Positions 18,537 through 26,300 are shown, numbered from the stretch's first letter. The stretch: 33,054 bases of DNA from Candidatus Heimdallarchaeota archaeon (GCA_021399405.1 JAAFKL010000034.1:1-33054), one strand, 5' to 3'. Notes: a model not told the origin generated them from the sequence alone. Translations and numbers: made by a program.

Positions 18537-18677
18537 TTAATTATGGAAAAATATCGAAATTCCAATATGAAGAATCAGCATCAACGCTGATAAGCTAGCA
18601 AGGAAAAAAACTCCATACAGATAACTTGACAATTCATCGACCAATTCAGGTATTCTAGATTCATTTGTATTACTCAT
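18537..18677 (-). CDS. 46-aa membrane micro-protein, last gene of the ctaB operon
   Basis: A frame from ATG 18677 to TAA 18537 encodes 46 residues: a polar N-terminus followed by one transmembrane helix from about residue 22 to 45. The ribosome-binding site GAGGTGA lies three bases before the ATG and is among the strongest in the window, which is the main reason to call the gene. The C-terminus, LHIGISIFFHN, places two histidines eight residues apart on the same helix. The 43-residue protein two genes upstream has the same pattern, so the two look like distant paralogues. It starts 12 bases after the 99-residue gene. It may be a small oxidase subunit or a haem/metal-binding assembly factor; this is inferred from context. 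Confidence 0.7.
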   Translation of the reverse strand: MSNTNESRIPELVDELSSYLYGVFFLASLSALMLILHIGISIFFHN

Positions 18678-18689
18678 AATTCACCTCTT

Positions 18690-18989
18690 TCACGCAAAAT
18701 ATTCTCTGTAGATAAAAAAATCTGCAGTCAAAAAGATTAATCCAAACCCTATTAATTTATAGACGAGGGATCTATCTTTTACAATGCCACGGTTCTCAAG
18801 TATAAACGCTAGAATGATCACCATTAATATTGTAATAAAATAAATTTGTTCTAATGTTAACGAGGATCCACCATCTGAATCATTTGTGTCTGATCCGGGG
18901 GTATGTGCTTCACCTGCATGTCCCAAAACATTGCTCGCTGGTGTTAGGAGCATTAAGCCAAGTGAAATGATCATTAATTCTTTTTTCAT
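18690..18989 (-). CDS. 99-aa exported or membrane protein of the ctaB operon
   Basis: The first 23 residues look like a signal peptide or signal anchor. They are followed by GHAGEAHTPGSD, in which two histidines lie just outside the membrane. Two further hydrophobic helices follow, at about 48-65 and 78-95, with a short basic loop between them. GAGGT eight bases before the ATG overlaps the stop of the previous gene (TGAGGT), a clear sign of an operon. I do not recognise the family. Its position behind haem O synthase and between two tiny His-bearing membrane proteins suggests a role in haem-copper oxidase assembly or metal delivery. The histidine segment could bind copper or haem, but this is a guess from composition. 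Confidence 0.75.
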   Translation of the reverse strand: MKKELMIISLGLMLLTPASNVLGHAGEAHTPGSDTNDSDGGSSLTLEQIYFITILMVIILAFILENRGIVKDRSLVYKLIGFGLIFLTADFFIYREYFA

Positions 18990-18998
18990 AAAATGACC

Positions 18999-19130
18999 TC
19001 AAGCATGATAAAATAGATCAATCAGTATATGAAATAGCATAATCACTATCACACCAAATGTAGCAAGAAGTGCTTTTCTACCGATTGAAATCATTTTTAA
19101 TAAATCTTCTTCTGTTACTTCTGTTTTCAT
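18999..19130 (-). CDS. 43-aa membrane micro-protein directly after ctaB
   Basis: A frame from ATG 19130 to TGA 18999 encodes 43 residues: a charged N-terminus (residues 1-19) and one transmembrane helix (about 20-42) ending in FHILIDLFYHA. The site GGTGA lies six bases before the ATG and overlaps the TAG stop of ctaB, and the stop of this gene in turn forms part of the next ribosome-binding site. Two histidines eight residues apart within the helix match the arrangement in the 46-residue protein. I do not recognise a named family. The size, single helix and gene order resemble those of tiny accessory subunits of terminal oxidases, so that role is the best guess. Confidence 0.7.
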   Translation of the reverse strand: MKTEVTEEDLLKMISIGRKALLATFGVIVIMLFHILIDLFYHA

Positions 19131-19139
19131 ATAAATCAC

Positions 19140-20081
19140 CTAAATCCATAAGAATAATACTAGAATCCCGAATATAATTCCCATCCAAACATTGTGTGCT
19201 TTGAAACATGTATTTGCAGTCTCTGTGGTAGGTTTTGTATAAAAGACCCAAAGGCCATAAAACAAGATCAAGTTAGGAATTATTAAAGCAACAACAACAA
19301 GATAGCTGGATTCGAGATAATAAGCGAACCAAGTACCATAAATCATTGTGACGATTCCTGCAAATAATGTTATTTTTGCGGTTTTCTCAATTCCAAGCTT
19401 AACTGGTAACATGGGAATCCCTGCTCGTTCATAATCTGCCATATGTTTGGTTGACAGAGCCCAAGTATGAGAAGGAGTCCAGATAAATACAATTGCACCT
19501 AGTAACCATGCTTCAATCGGGATATCACTTAATTGTGTGGCATTCAACCGAGCAGCATATCCTACCCATACAGGTGCAGGGGAAGCTAATCCACCTAAAA
19601 TAGTATTTAGTATTGACTTCCTTTTCAAGAAAAGAGAATATCCAAATAAGTAAAATAATGCACCCCAGGCTAAAAATAGAGCTGTAATTGAACTAAAGTA
19701 GAAATACGCGGTGATAATTCCTGACATCATGAGAAGGATACCGAATGTTAGCACATTTTTTGGCTCCAAACCATCTTCAACTACACTTGGACGGTTCTTT
19801 GTTCGATCCATCAGAGCGTCAATATCTCGATCAATAAAGTTGTTTATTGTCATGGCTCCACCAGCACTAGCATATCCAACAAATACAAATATTAGCAGAT
19901 CAAGAAAACTTACTCCATTCAAATTGGGTTGAGGAACAAAAAATCCACCGATCCCCGTAATTGTAAGAAGAACTATTATTCGGGGTTTAGTAAGGGACAA
20001 ATAATCTTTCAAGAATAACCAAATGTTTCCAAAGAAGGTGCCTTTTATTTTGTTGTTATACGAACTTATTGAAATTGTCAC
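19140..20081 (-). CDS. ctaB: protoheme IX farnesyltransferase (haem O synthase)
   Basis: CtaB/CyoE/Cox10 attaches a farnesyl group to haem b to make haem O, the precursor of haem A used by haem-copper oxidases. The 313-residue protein is an integral membrane UbiA-type prenyltransferase. The first Mg-diphosphate motif, N80-x3-D84-x3-D88, lies in INNFIDRDIDALMDRTKNRP, and the second region has DYERAGIPMLPVKLG (near 215-229). About nine hydrophobic helices are visible. The start appears to be a GTG at 20081 with AAAGGTA nine bases upstream; no nearby in-frame ATG fits. A TATA-like TTTTAAAC lies at about 20104-20111. It heads a tight operon with three tiny membrane proteins. Its presence implies a haem-copper oxidase elsewhere in the genome, as known for aerobic Heimdallarchaeia. 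Confidence 0.93.
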   Translation of the reverse strand: MTISISSYNNKIKGTFFGNIWLFLKDYLSLTKPRIIVLLTITGIGGFFVPQPNLNGVSFLDLLIFVFVGYASAGGAMTINNFIDRDIDALMDRTKNRPSVVEDGLEPKNVLTFGILLMMSGIITAYFYFSSITALFLAWGALFYLFGYSLFLKRKSILNTILGGLASPAPVWVGYAARLNATQLSDIPIEAWLLGAIVFIWTPSHTWALSTKHMADYERAGIPMLPVKLGIEKTAKITLFAGIVTMIYGTWFAYYLESSYLVVVALIIPNLILFYGLWVFYTKPTTETANTCFKAHNVWMGIIFGILVLFLWI

Positions 20082-20244
20082 AGTTATGCTACCTTTTGGT
20101 TAGTTTAAAACAGCTGATCAATGAAAAATATACATCATGACCTGCAAAGCAACCACATCAAGCGTCGATATTGGTTATTTAAAGAATTGTGCATTATGAA
20201 TTATTATTGCTATAATAATTATATTAATTATGAAATTAATCGAT

Positions 20245-20270
20245 AGCGGATATTAAGCGCAATATCCGTT
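20245..20270. promoter_or_regulatory. strong hairpin between the FG-GAP gene and ctaB
   Basis: CGGATATT (20247-20254) and AATATCCG (20261-20268) form a perfect 8-bp stem around AAGCGC, extended by one G-U and one A-T pair. It lies after the end of the FG-GAP gene and 165-190 bases before ctaB on the same strand. No T-run follows on the minus strand, so it is either an operator for ctaB or an atypical terminator. Confidence 0.5.
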
Positions 20271-20352
20271 TACAGGGTTGAACTAATTAAATTTATCAGT
20301 TTTGAAATTACATGGAAAATTAATATTGTTAAGGTAAAAGAATGATTCTAGA

Positions 20353-22014
20353 TTAATTAACTCGTCGTGTGCGATATAGAATAGCCAACATTGTAAATGA
20401 CCCTAATATCGGCACAATTGAAATTGGGAGATTAATTGCTGTTGTTTCTTCAGTATTATCAATCGTATCGTTGACTAAAGTTTCATCTTCAGATATATCT
20501 ACACTAGTGGTTGTACTCGTCCTGCTGATGGTTAGATCTGAACCATCTACCATATAGTATTTGCTATTGTAACGAGTGCTACTAGTAGGATCGTCGGGAA
20601 AGTGATTTGCAGCAAATCCAATATTTTGCATTCCATTATTATCTATATCTCCAATAAATGAGACGTCTGCTCCCAAGTTTTCTAGTTCATTGCCGTGGAA
20701 ACTAATTACGTCATCACTCAGTGCCAAAGTCATTTCTTCCTTAATGTCCTCATTACCAAAAACAAGAAGTACCTGTCCATCAGAAATCTTTCTTACTGTT
20801 GTATCTTGCACTCCTACCATAAAATCAGAAAAACCATCATTATCAAAATCCAGTCCTTCTGATATTTCAAATCCTAAAAATGGATTTACATGAGTTCCAT
20901 CAATGATTATATCTGCACTATCAGACTCCACAACTCCTTCGTTCAATGTGCCACCGAAGAAAATATACAATCTCCCTTGGATCCCATCAGCTTTGAAATA
21001 CGGTGCTCCGATAGCAATATCAGCATAACCATCACCATCAATGTCCCCTATCCCATTTAATCCAAGTCCAAAAGTCGAACCCAATGTGCCGGAAATTGTT
21101 GTGGTTTTAGCTGAATCTAAATTTGTACTTGACCATTCTACTTGATCTCTGCCAAATATTATGTGGACAGATCCGTTATTTGTCTTATCACTACTAAGAG
21201 AAACATCACTCGTTAGGGCAAAATCGTCATAGCCATCATTGTTTACATCCTGAAGTTGAATTATGTCACGACCTCCATTTTCTCCAATATCAGTCAATAT
21301 AACATCTGCACTGGTAGTGTCTACCACCTCATTCCAATTACTTTTGCCAAAATACAAATATGATAATCCGGTTCCTTGACGAGATGTAACGCCAAAATCA
21401 TCGTTTCCATCACCATTTATGTCACCTAAACCTGAAATGGAATACCCTAATCCCCAGTATGATGGGGAAATACCATTATCTCCAACTATTGTCAAATCTG
21501 CAATTTCGGATATAGAGACAACTGGATCCCATGTTGCTTGGTCTCTTCCAAAAATGATGTATACGATTCCGTACTGATACGGAGCTGAAATTGCAAAATC
21601 ATCAATACCATCCAAATTAATGTCTCCAATCCCGTCAAATCCAAATCCCAAAGATCCCCCTGGTATTTCACCATTTATTAGAATATCAAATTGATGCTCT
21701 ACTATTTTACCATTCAAAGATTTGGCCTCACCTCCAAAAATAATTAGAATTTTTCCCATATCAGATTCACCAAGAAGGTTTTCTTCTGGAGCAGATACAG
21801 CAAAATCATCATAACCATCAGCATTAATATCTCCTATACCTTTTATTGTTCCAGCAGGATAACCATCAGCATCACCCTCAATAATGAATGACACAGAGAT
21901 ATCGTTAATCAAATGTGAGCCGTAGTTCTGGGCAACACCATGCGGTGATAGCATTAAACCTGTAAACAATAAAATTAAACCCGAATACCTAATGATTTTC
22001 GATCTAATCATCAT
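20353..22014 (-). CDS. surface protein with seven FG-GAP repeats (integrin alpha-like propeller)
   Basis: This 553-residue protein has a signal peptide (about 1-28), a propeller domain, a Thr/Ser/Asp-rich stalk (about 498-525) and one C-terminal transmembrane helix (about 528-547) with a basic tail RTRRVN. Seven repeats carry calcium-loop cores near residues 62, 131, 198, 256, 324, 389 and 456: DINADGYDD, DINLDGIDD, DINGDGNDD, DVNNDGYDD, DIDGDGYAD, DFDNDGFSD and the degenerate DIDNNGMQN. Seven blades are the number found in integrin alpha subunits. It should face outside, anchored by its C-terminus, and take part in adhesion or ligand binding. No partner gene is adjacent. A second Met at codon 2 is an equally good start. 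Confidence 0.9.
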   Translation of the reverse strand: MMIRSKIIRYSGLILLFTGLMLSPHGVAQNYGSHLINDISVSFIIEGDADGYPAGTIKGIGDINADGYDDFAVSAPEENLLGESDMGKILIIFGGEAKSLNGKIVEHQFDILINGEIPGGSLGFGFDGIGDINLDGIDDFAISAPYQYGIVYIIFGRDQATWDPVVSISEIADLTIVGDNGISPSYWGLGYSISGLGDINGDGNDDFGVTSRQGTGLSYLYFGKSNWNEVVDTTSADVILTDIGENGGRDIIQLQDVNNDGYDDFALTSDVSLSSDKTNNGSVHIIFGRDQVEWSSTNLDSAKTTTISGTLGSTFGLGLNGIGDIDGDGYADIAIGAPYFKADGIQGRLYIFFGGTLNEGVVESDSADIIIDGTHVNPFLGFEISEGLDFDNDGFSDFMVGVQDTTVRKISDGQVLLVFGNEDIKEEMTLALSDDVISFHGNELENLGADVSFIGDIDNNGMQNIGFAANHFPDDPTSSTRYNSKYYMVDGSDLTISRTSTTTSVDISEDETLVNDTIDNTEETTAINLPISIVPILGSFTMLAILYRTRRVN

Positions 22015-22121
22015 TATTAGTATATCCGGTCAACTATTAATATTGATCTAATCCATATCGCAATTGAAAATAAAGATTTTTTAATTCTATCTATTTATTC
22101 AGCATCCAACAATTCTATATT

Positions 22122-23666
22122 TTAATCCGTTTTTGTTGGTTGTTTCGAAGAATGTTTTCTTCCATGTTTTTCGTTTTTACTCCAACTTTTTGACTTTCGT
22201 GATTTCTTTTTTCGAGGACCTTTATTTGATCTACGAGTATACTTGTTTCCCCTAGTATTATCTGATTTCTTGGTTAAATCAGTTGGAAGAGGTTCTTCAT
22301 GCATTGATTGAACTGGGTTATCAATTGCTCTTGGAATGTGAAAACCTAATAGCTGTTCTATTGGACCAAAATATTTCCTCTGATCTTGTTGACAAAAAGA
22401 GATTGCGATCCCGGATTTACCTGCTCTTGCCGTTCGACCAATCCTATGCATATAGGTTTCAGGCTCGCTTGGTAAATCATAATTAATTACATGTGTGATA
22501 TCATCTACATCCAATCCTCGTGCTGCAAGATCGGTCGCTACTAAAATTTGTGTCCTGTTCTCTTTGAAATTGCTGAGTGCACGTTGTCTTGCACCCTGAG
22601 ACTTATTTCCATGCATAGCCTCGATTGTGTATGCTTGTCTTTTCAATTTACGTGCTAGTTTATCAGCACCATATTTGGTTCTAGAGAAAATTAAAGCACG
22701 TGAGATGTTGTGATGTGAGAGTAAATTCTCAAGTAATGTCAGCTTATCCCCTTTCTCCACAAAATATATTTCCTGCTTAATATTCTCTACAGGAATTGAT
22801 GTTTGATCTCCAGTTACATGAACAAAATCGTCTTTCAGAAAGGATTTTGCCAAATCCAGAATTTCTTTTGGCATGGTTGCTGAAAATAACAATGACTGTT
22901 CTCTATGAGGAATGTTACTAACAATTTTTTTGATATCGGGAATGAAACCCATATCTAACATCCTATCAGCTTCATCCAAGACTAAGGTTTGAACATGTTT
23001 GAGTGTTATGATTTTCTGTCTCATTAGATCGAGCAAACGCCCTGGTGTTGCTACAAGAATGGGATAACGCCCATCATGCAACAAATCGACTTGGTTTTTC
23101 TGCTTGACTCCACCAAAAATTGTTACTTGCTTAAGCTGAGAAAATTTCCCATAGGTATCAAAGCTTTTTCCAATCTGAATTGCTAATTCTCGTGTAGGTG
23201 AGATAACAAGGACTTTAGGTTGTTTCTTGGGTTCCTTCTTCTGTTTGAGTAAGTTGTTAAGAATAGGTAGAGCAAATGCTGCAGTTTTCCCTGAGCCTGT
23301 TTTGGCAATCCCTAAAACATCCCTTTTATCAAGAATCTGCTGAATTGCTTGATTTTGGATTAAGGTAGGAGTTGTGTATCCGGCCATATTAATGGCAGGA
23401 GTGATTAATTTGTCAAATTTGAATTTCGTGAATGAATTCTCAGATTCTTCCGTAACTTGGGATTGTTCAACACTGATATCATCAGTTGTCTCTTCAATTT
23501 CTTGAGATTGAGAGGTGTTTTCGTCCTCATCTGCGATTTGTTGAATTAAAGGTTGATAAGATGATTTACTTTCAACCAAATCGACATTTGTTCCCTCGGG
23601 TAAATCAGTCGGCTCATTAAGGAATATTTTCCCTTCCTTTACCACTGCTCTATAAGATTTTGTCAA
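22122..23666 (-). CDS. DEAD-box RNA helicase with an N-terminal antitoxin-like module
   Basis: The core has all DEAD-box motifs. Phe79 (FTKFKF) and Q104 form the Q motif, followed by AKTGSGKT (121-128), PTRELA (157-162), TPGR (207-210), DEAD (231-234), SAT (262-264), then ATDLAARGLDV and HRIGRTARAG. It should unwind or remodel RNA with ATP. Residues 1-33 are unusual: RAVVKEGKIFLNEPTDLPEG looks like the small beta-strand domain of AF2212/DUF104-type proteins. An acidic linker (38-77) joins it to the helicase core. The C-terminal 45 residues are very basic, typical of RNA-binding tails. The start codon appears to be TTG at 23666, supported by GGAG eight bases upstream. Length (514 aa) is longer than a minimal RhlE type because of the two extensions. 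Confidence 0.93.
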   Translation of the reverse strand: MTKSYRAVVKEGKIFLNEPTDLPEGTNVDLVESKSSYQPLIQQIADEDENTSQSQEIEETTDDISVEQSQVTEESENSFTKFKFDKLITPAINMAGYTTPTLIQNQAIQQILDKRDVLGIAKTGSGKTAAFALPILNNLLKQKKEPKKQPKVLVISPTRELAIQIGKSFDTYGKFSQLKQVTIFGGVKQKNQVDLLHDGRYPILVATPGRLLDLMRQKIITLKHVQTLVLDEADRMLDMGFIPDIKKIVSNIPHREQSLLFSATMPKEILDLAKSFLKDDFVHVTGDQTSIPVENIKQEIYFVEKGDKLTLLENLLSHHNISRALIFSRTKYGADKLARKLKRQAYTIEAMHGNKSQGARQRALSNFKENRTQILVATDLAARGLDVDDITHVINYDLPSEPETYMHRIGRTARAGKSGIAISFCQQDQRKYFGPIEQLLGFHIPRAIDNPVQSMHEEPLPTDLTKKSDNTRGNKYTRRSNKGPRKKKSRKSKSWSKNEKHGRKHSSKQPTKTD

Positions 23667-23833
23667 AATACATTCTCCTATTTATTACCCTAATTTAATA
23701 GGCTTTTATACTGAACACAGTCTTTACTTTCTTTATTACTCTATCAATCCTTTTGTTTTTGGATGTAGTTAATGAAACAACCAGAGGTTCGAAATATTGG
23801 ATCAAAAGTAATTTAAATTGAAGAATTAACAAT

Positions 23834-24223
23834 ATGATAGGGATGACATACAAATTAATTGAGCATCAAGGTAAAATGATCTATGGAAAACATTTACTTT
23901 TGACGGCCAACAATTGTGGTGACATTATTCTAGACATTGAAGGGATGGTATTTTTTGTAAAGAAATTGGTAAAAAAAATTGGTATGAAACCGTTTGGAGA
24001 ACCGATAGCCCATAGAATTGATACGGACACCCCATTTGGTGGCATCACAGTAGTTCAAATAATTCGTACTAGCACAATAACAATTCACACCTATGATGCT
24101 CCCAAAGATTTCTATCTAGACGTTTTCAGCTGCAAAGACTTCGATGAAGCAGAAGTTCTTAATTATGTTAATTCTTTCTTTAAACCTAAGAATATTAACC
24201 ATGAAGTGATTTATCGAAATTAA
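23834..24223 (+). CDS. S-adenosylmethionine decarboxylase-like (SpeD family)
   Basis: This 129-residue protein matches the small prokaryotic AdoMet decarboxylase fold (GKHLLLTANNCGD near 18-30; TSTITIHTYDAP at 79-90; LDVFSC at 95-100). In the Thermotoga enzyme the pyruvoyl serine, catalytic histidine and cysteine are S63, H68 and C83; here S80, H85 and C100 keep exactly the same spacing of 5 and 15 residues. The glutamate that normally precedes the cleaved serine is replaced by Thr79, and the usual ESH becomes TST. It may still self-process to the pyruvoyl form, or it may be one of the SpeD relatives with a changed substrate. The expected role is polyamine synthesis. No spermidine synthase lies next to it. 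A second Met at codon 4 is an alternative start. Confidence 0.75.
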   Translation: MIGMTYKLIEHQGKMIYGKHLLLTANNCGDIILDIEGMVFFVKKLVKKIGMKPFGEPIAHRIDTDTPFGGITVVQIIRTSTITIHTYDAPKDFYLDVFSCKDFDEAEVLNYVNSFFKPKNINHEVIYRN

Positions 24224-24399
24224 ATCCAATATCATTATTCAAATAAATTAGATTCTTTTTCTCCTCATTATGAACTAAGATTCTAAAATCAACTATGAGA
24301 TCTCAATTTCCGCTAATAATCATTATTTAGAATAAAGATATTGAAATTATTTGGATTTATATTTTATTTGTTTAGAGGTTTTTGTTTAAAAAACTAAAA

Positions 24400-24573
24400 T
24401 TAGCAGTCTCGTGCCATAAGGGTTTTTCTGTCGTTGCCCTTTGCTCGTCCGATTGCCTTGTCGAGTGCACCTTGGAAGGATTTGTCGAGTGCGGTTAAAG
24501 CGTCTCCGCCTGTGTTAAGTCCTTTCTTTTTGATGTATGCTCTTACTTTCGATTGTACTAATAGATCTACCAT
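24400..24573 (-). CDS. short histone-fold protein, likely face-to-face (FtF) type
   Basis: I place the start at ATG 24573, giving 57 residues. AAGGAGA lies about 12 bases upstream, while the longer frame from a GTG at 24603 would run through this site. The chain fits a histone fold: helix 1 around VQSKVRAYIKKKG, loop LNTGG, the long helix 2 from DALTALDKSF to IGRAKG, then the loop NDRKTLMARD. It stops there, so helix 3 is almost absent, as described for face-to-face histones of bacteria and archaea. The RKT…RD signature near the end supports this. The codons are GC-richer than those of the neighbours, which suggests high expression. It probably coats or bundles DNA. A perfect palindrome ATAACATGTTAT at 24636-24647 overlaps its promoter. 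Confidence 0.8.
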   Translation of the reverse strand: MVDLLVQSKVRAYIKKKGLNTGGDALTALDKSFQGALDKAIGRAKGNDRKTLMARDC

Positions 24574-24995
24574 TTTTTGATGTTTCTCCTTTTGTATTAA
24601 CACTTAATCAATCGTAAACGACTAATAGCAGTGTTATAACATGTTATCGTTCTAACAACTCAAATATAAGCGTTTCGGACAAAGGTAACTTCTAGAAGGA
24701 AGTCAAGGGTTATAATCACACATTTCGCTCGAAATTTGATGTGAAAGGCTCATCCTTACCAATTATACTATTGTAATTTTGATAATATTTCAAATACTAG
24801 AACTTGGATAATCATTTTATTCTAGTAATTGATAGTTTGGCTTAAAGTAGCAAAATAATGAGTAATTTTCATTGTCTCTAGAAAGAGGCAGTTTCTAGTT
24901 GTTGTGAGTTTCAAATTATTATGTACCAATCTGTCAGAGTTTACAACAGTGAGGAGGTAAATGAAATGGATTCAGAGATGCATAATAATTGACAC
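24574..24995. other. 422-base region with hairpin and a very short frame behind a perfect Shine-Dalgarno
   Basis: Beyond the histone promoter the region contains a perfect 7-bp hairpin, CTAGAAA-gaggcag-TTTCTAG (24878-24898). It also has a strong plus-strand ribosome-binding site, GAGGAGGT (24951-24958), followed seven bases later by an 8-codon frame (24966-24992). I see no full gene. These may be a leader element or what is left of a lost gene. Confidence 0.45.
24631..24647 (-). promoter_or_regulatory. promoter with palindrome for the histone gene
   Basis: GTTATAAC (24633-24640) is a TATA-like element about 60-67 bases before the histone ATG, and the perfect palindrome ATAACATGTTAT (24636-24647) overlaps it. 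A regulator bound there would compete with TBP. Confidence 0.35.
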
Positions 24996-25445
24996 CTAAT
25001 TGGCTCGTTTTACTTCCATCAAAGTCATTTGCAATGCAGCACAAAGTACTTCTTGATCGTTATTATGAGTAAATACTTCACATTTGCAAATACTAAGTGT
25101 TTTACCATATTTGACCACACTAGCCTTTGCAATTAATTTATCCCCAACACCAGGACGCAAGAAATTAATTTTGAATTCAACTGTAAGGATATCTGAATCA
25201 TGTGCCATATATGAATAAGCAGCATAACCCCCAGCAGTATCAGCAATAGTACTAATTACTCCTGCATGGAAAAACTCATTTTGTTGTGTGATCTCGGGCT
25301 TAAACGGTAATACTATCTCACAATAACCGAGAGCAATGTCTTGTAATTTTGCTCCTATAAATTTCATGAAACTTTGTTGGTTAAAGCTTTCTTGAACTCT
25401 TATTTCAAAATTAGGATCCTGAATTTTGATACCATGTTGGGTCAT
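24996..25445 (-). CDS. hotdog-fold thioesterase, PaaI family
   Basis: This 149-residue protein matches PaaI/YdiI-type acyl-CoA thioesterases, which hydrolyse CoA thioesters in the cytoplasm. The active-site segment FFHAGVISTIADTAGGYAAY covers residues 58-77: H60 and the following Gly lie at the helix start, and D69 is in the position of the catalytic acidic residue. TVEFKINFLRPG (88-99) is the conserved strand that pairs subunits. Length and motif order are normal. The substrate cannot be determined from sequence; aromatic or medium-chain acyl-CoA are typical. A T-rich box about 25 bases upstream of the ATG suggests a leaderless transcript. It stands alone. Confidence 0.88.
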   Translation of the reverse strand: MTQHGIKIQDPNFEIRVQESFNQQSFMKFIGAKLQDIALGYCEIVLPFKPEITQQNEFFHAGVISTIADTAGGYAAYSYMAHDSDILTVEFKINFLRPGVGDKLIAKASVVKYGKTLSICKCEVFTHNNDQEVLCAALQMTLMEVKRAN

Positions 25446-25596
25446 AATTGTAAAAATAGGGAGACAAATAAAAAATTACTCTTTGATATAGGAAATTCTA
25501 TTACGCTTTTGTATAAAGAAAAAGAGTAGAGAGGATGAAATTTAGTAATTCCATCCAGTTTATAATTTTATAATTCGGGCGATCGAGAGTTAAATT

Positions 25597-26232
25597 TTAA
25601 TAGCTGATATCAGCAGTCTCTAATGAATTAATCTTGAATTGCTCATCGATATTGGCATAATCCATGACAATTTTCTTTTTGTGACAATGCGGTCGATAAT
25701 TACGATTGATGATATCTACGCCAAATTCTTTTGTCACAACCTCACTTGCATGTTCCGGCAAATTTTACTTATGATTGCTTGATTATTTTCAAGTACCTTA
25801 AAATATCAAATCTTATCAACTATTGGTCATGATCATTTTAGTACGTACATTTACTAGTATTATTAGAAAATGAGCACTTCACGTTCAGCAACCCTATATC
25901 CGATGTCACCATCACATCCCCATTTTTGTTTATCACAAAAAAGGTACGGTCGAAATAGGTTATGTTTTTTCTCAAAAACGGTGCCTCCTTCTGCTTCTCA
26001 CCCTACAGGGATCAACAAAGTCAGTGTTTCCGTGATCTTTAACTACTGGCAGATCATTTTCAGTCCGTAAACTGAGGACCAGCATTCCTGTTATTTTGTC
26101 AATGAACAGGGTAGGACAATCAACATGATGTTTCGGTACGTTTCTGTCTTTTCCGTCAATCTTCCAGATGAAGAAATGACAGGCAGATGCTTACCTAGTC
26201 CTCTCACACCCTTAATACTAAAGGTAGTAAGT
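25597..26232 (-). pseudogene. broken minus-strand coding region (probable decayed gene or genes)
   Basis: Several protein-like stretches lie in different frames on the minus strand. One frame, starting near 26232, includes GVRGLGKHLPVISSSG. A second (26190 to 25972) includes FIWKIDGKDRNVPKHH and ENDLPVVKDHGNTDFVDPC. A third (25764 to 25597) includes EVVTKEFGVDIINRNYRPHC and has no start codon. They abut or overlap, as expected after frameshifts and stops, and the first part is less AT-rich than the surroundings. I cannot name the family, and I cannot exclude that these are two unrelated remnants. No inverted repeats of an insertion sequence are evident. Confidence 0.4.
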
Positions 26233-26246
26233 TGTATAAGTACAAT

Positions 26247-26260
26247 CAATCTTTTGATTG
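26247..26260 (-). terminator. small hairpin downstream of lysZ
   Basis: CAATC (26247-26251) and GATTG (26256-26260) flank TTTT. The hairpin lies about 97 bases after the lysZ stop, in the sense of the lys operon. It is a weak candidate for transcription ending. Confidence 0.3.
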
Positions 26261-26300
26261 CAACTAATATAATTTGTCATCCTGGTATTTAAAGTACTGA

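Noticed and set aside
23783..23800. GGTTCGAAA resembling a tRNA T-loop
   Set aside because: No matching acceptor, D or anticodon arms can be drawn around it.
24574..24603. Ten extra N-terminal codons for the histone, from a GTG at 24603
   Set aside because: The Shine-Dalgarno site AAGGAGA lies inside these codons, and the histone fold starts only after the internal ATG.
25870..26070. Plus-strand 66-codon frame rich in Ser and Pro
   Set aside because: It is antisense to more protein-like minus-strand frames, has no ribosome-binding site, and has the composition typical of a shadow frame.
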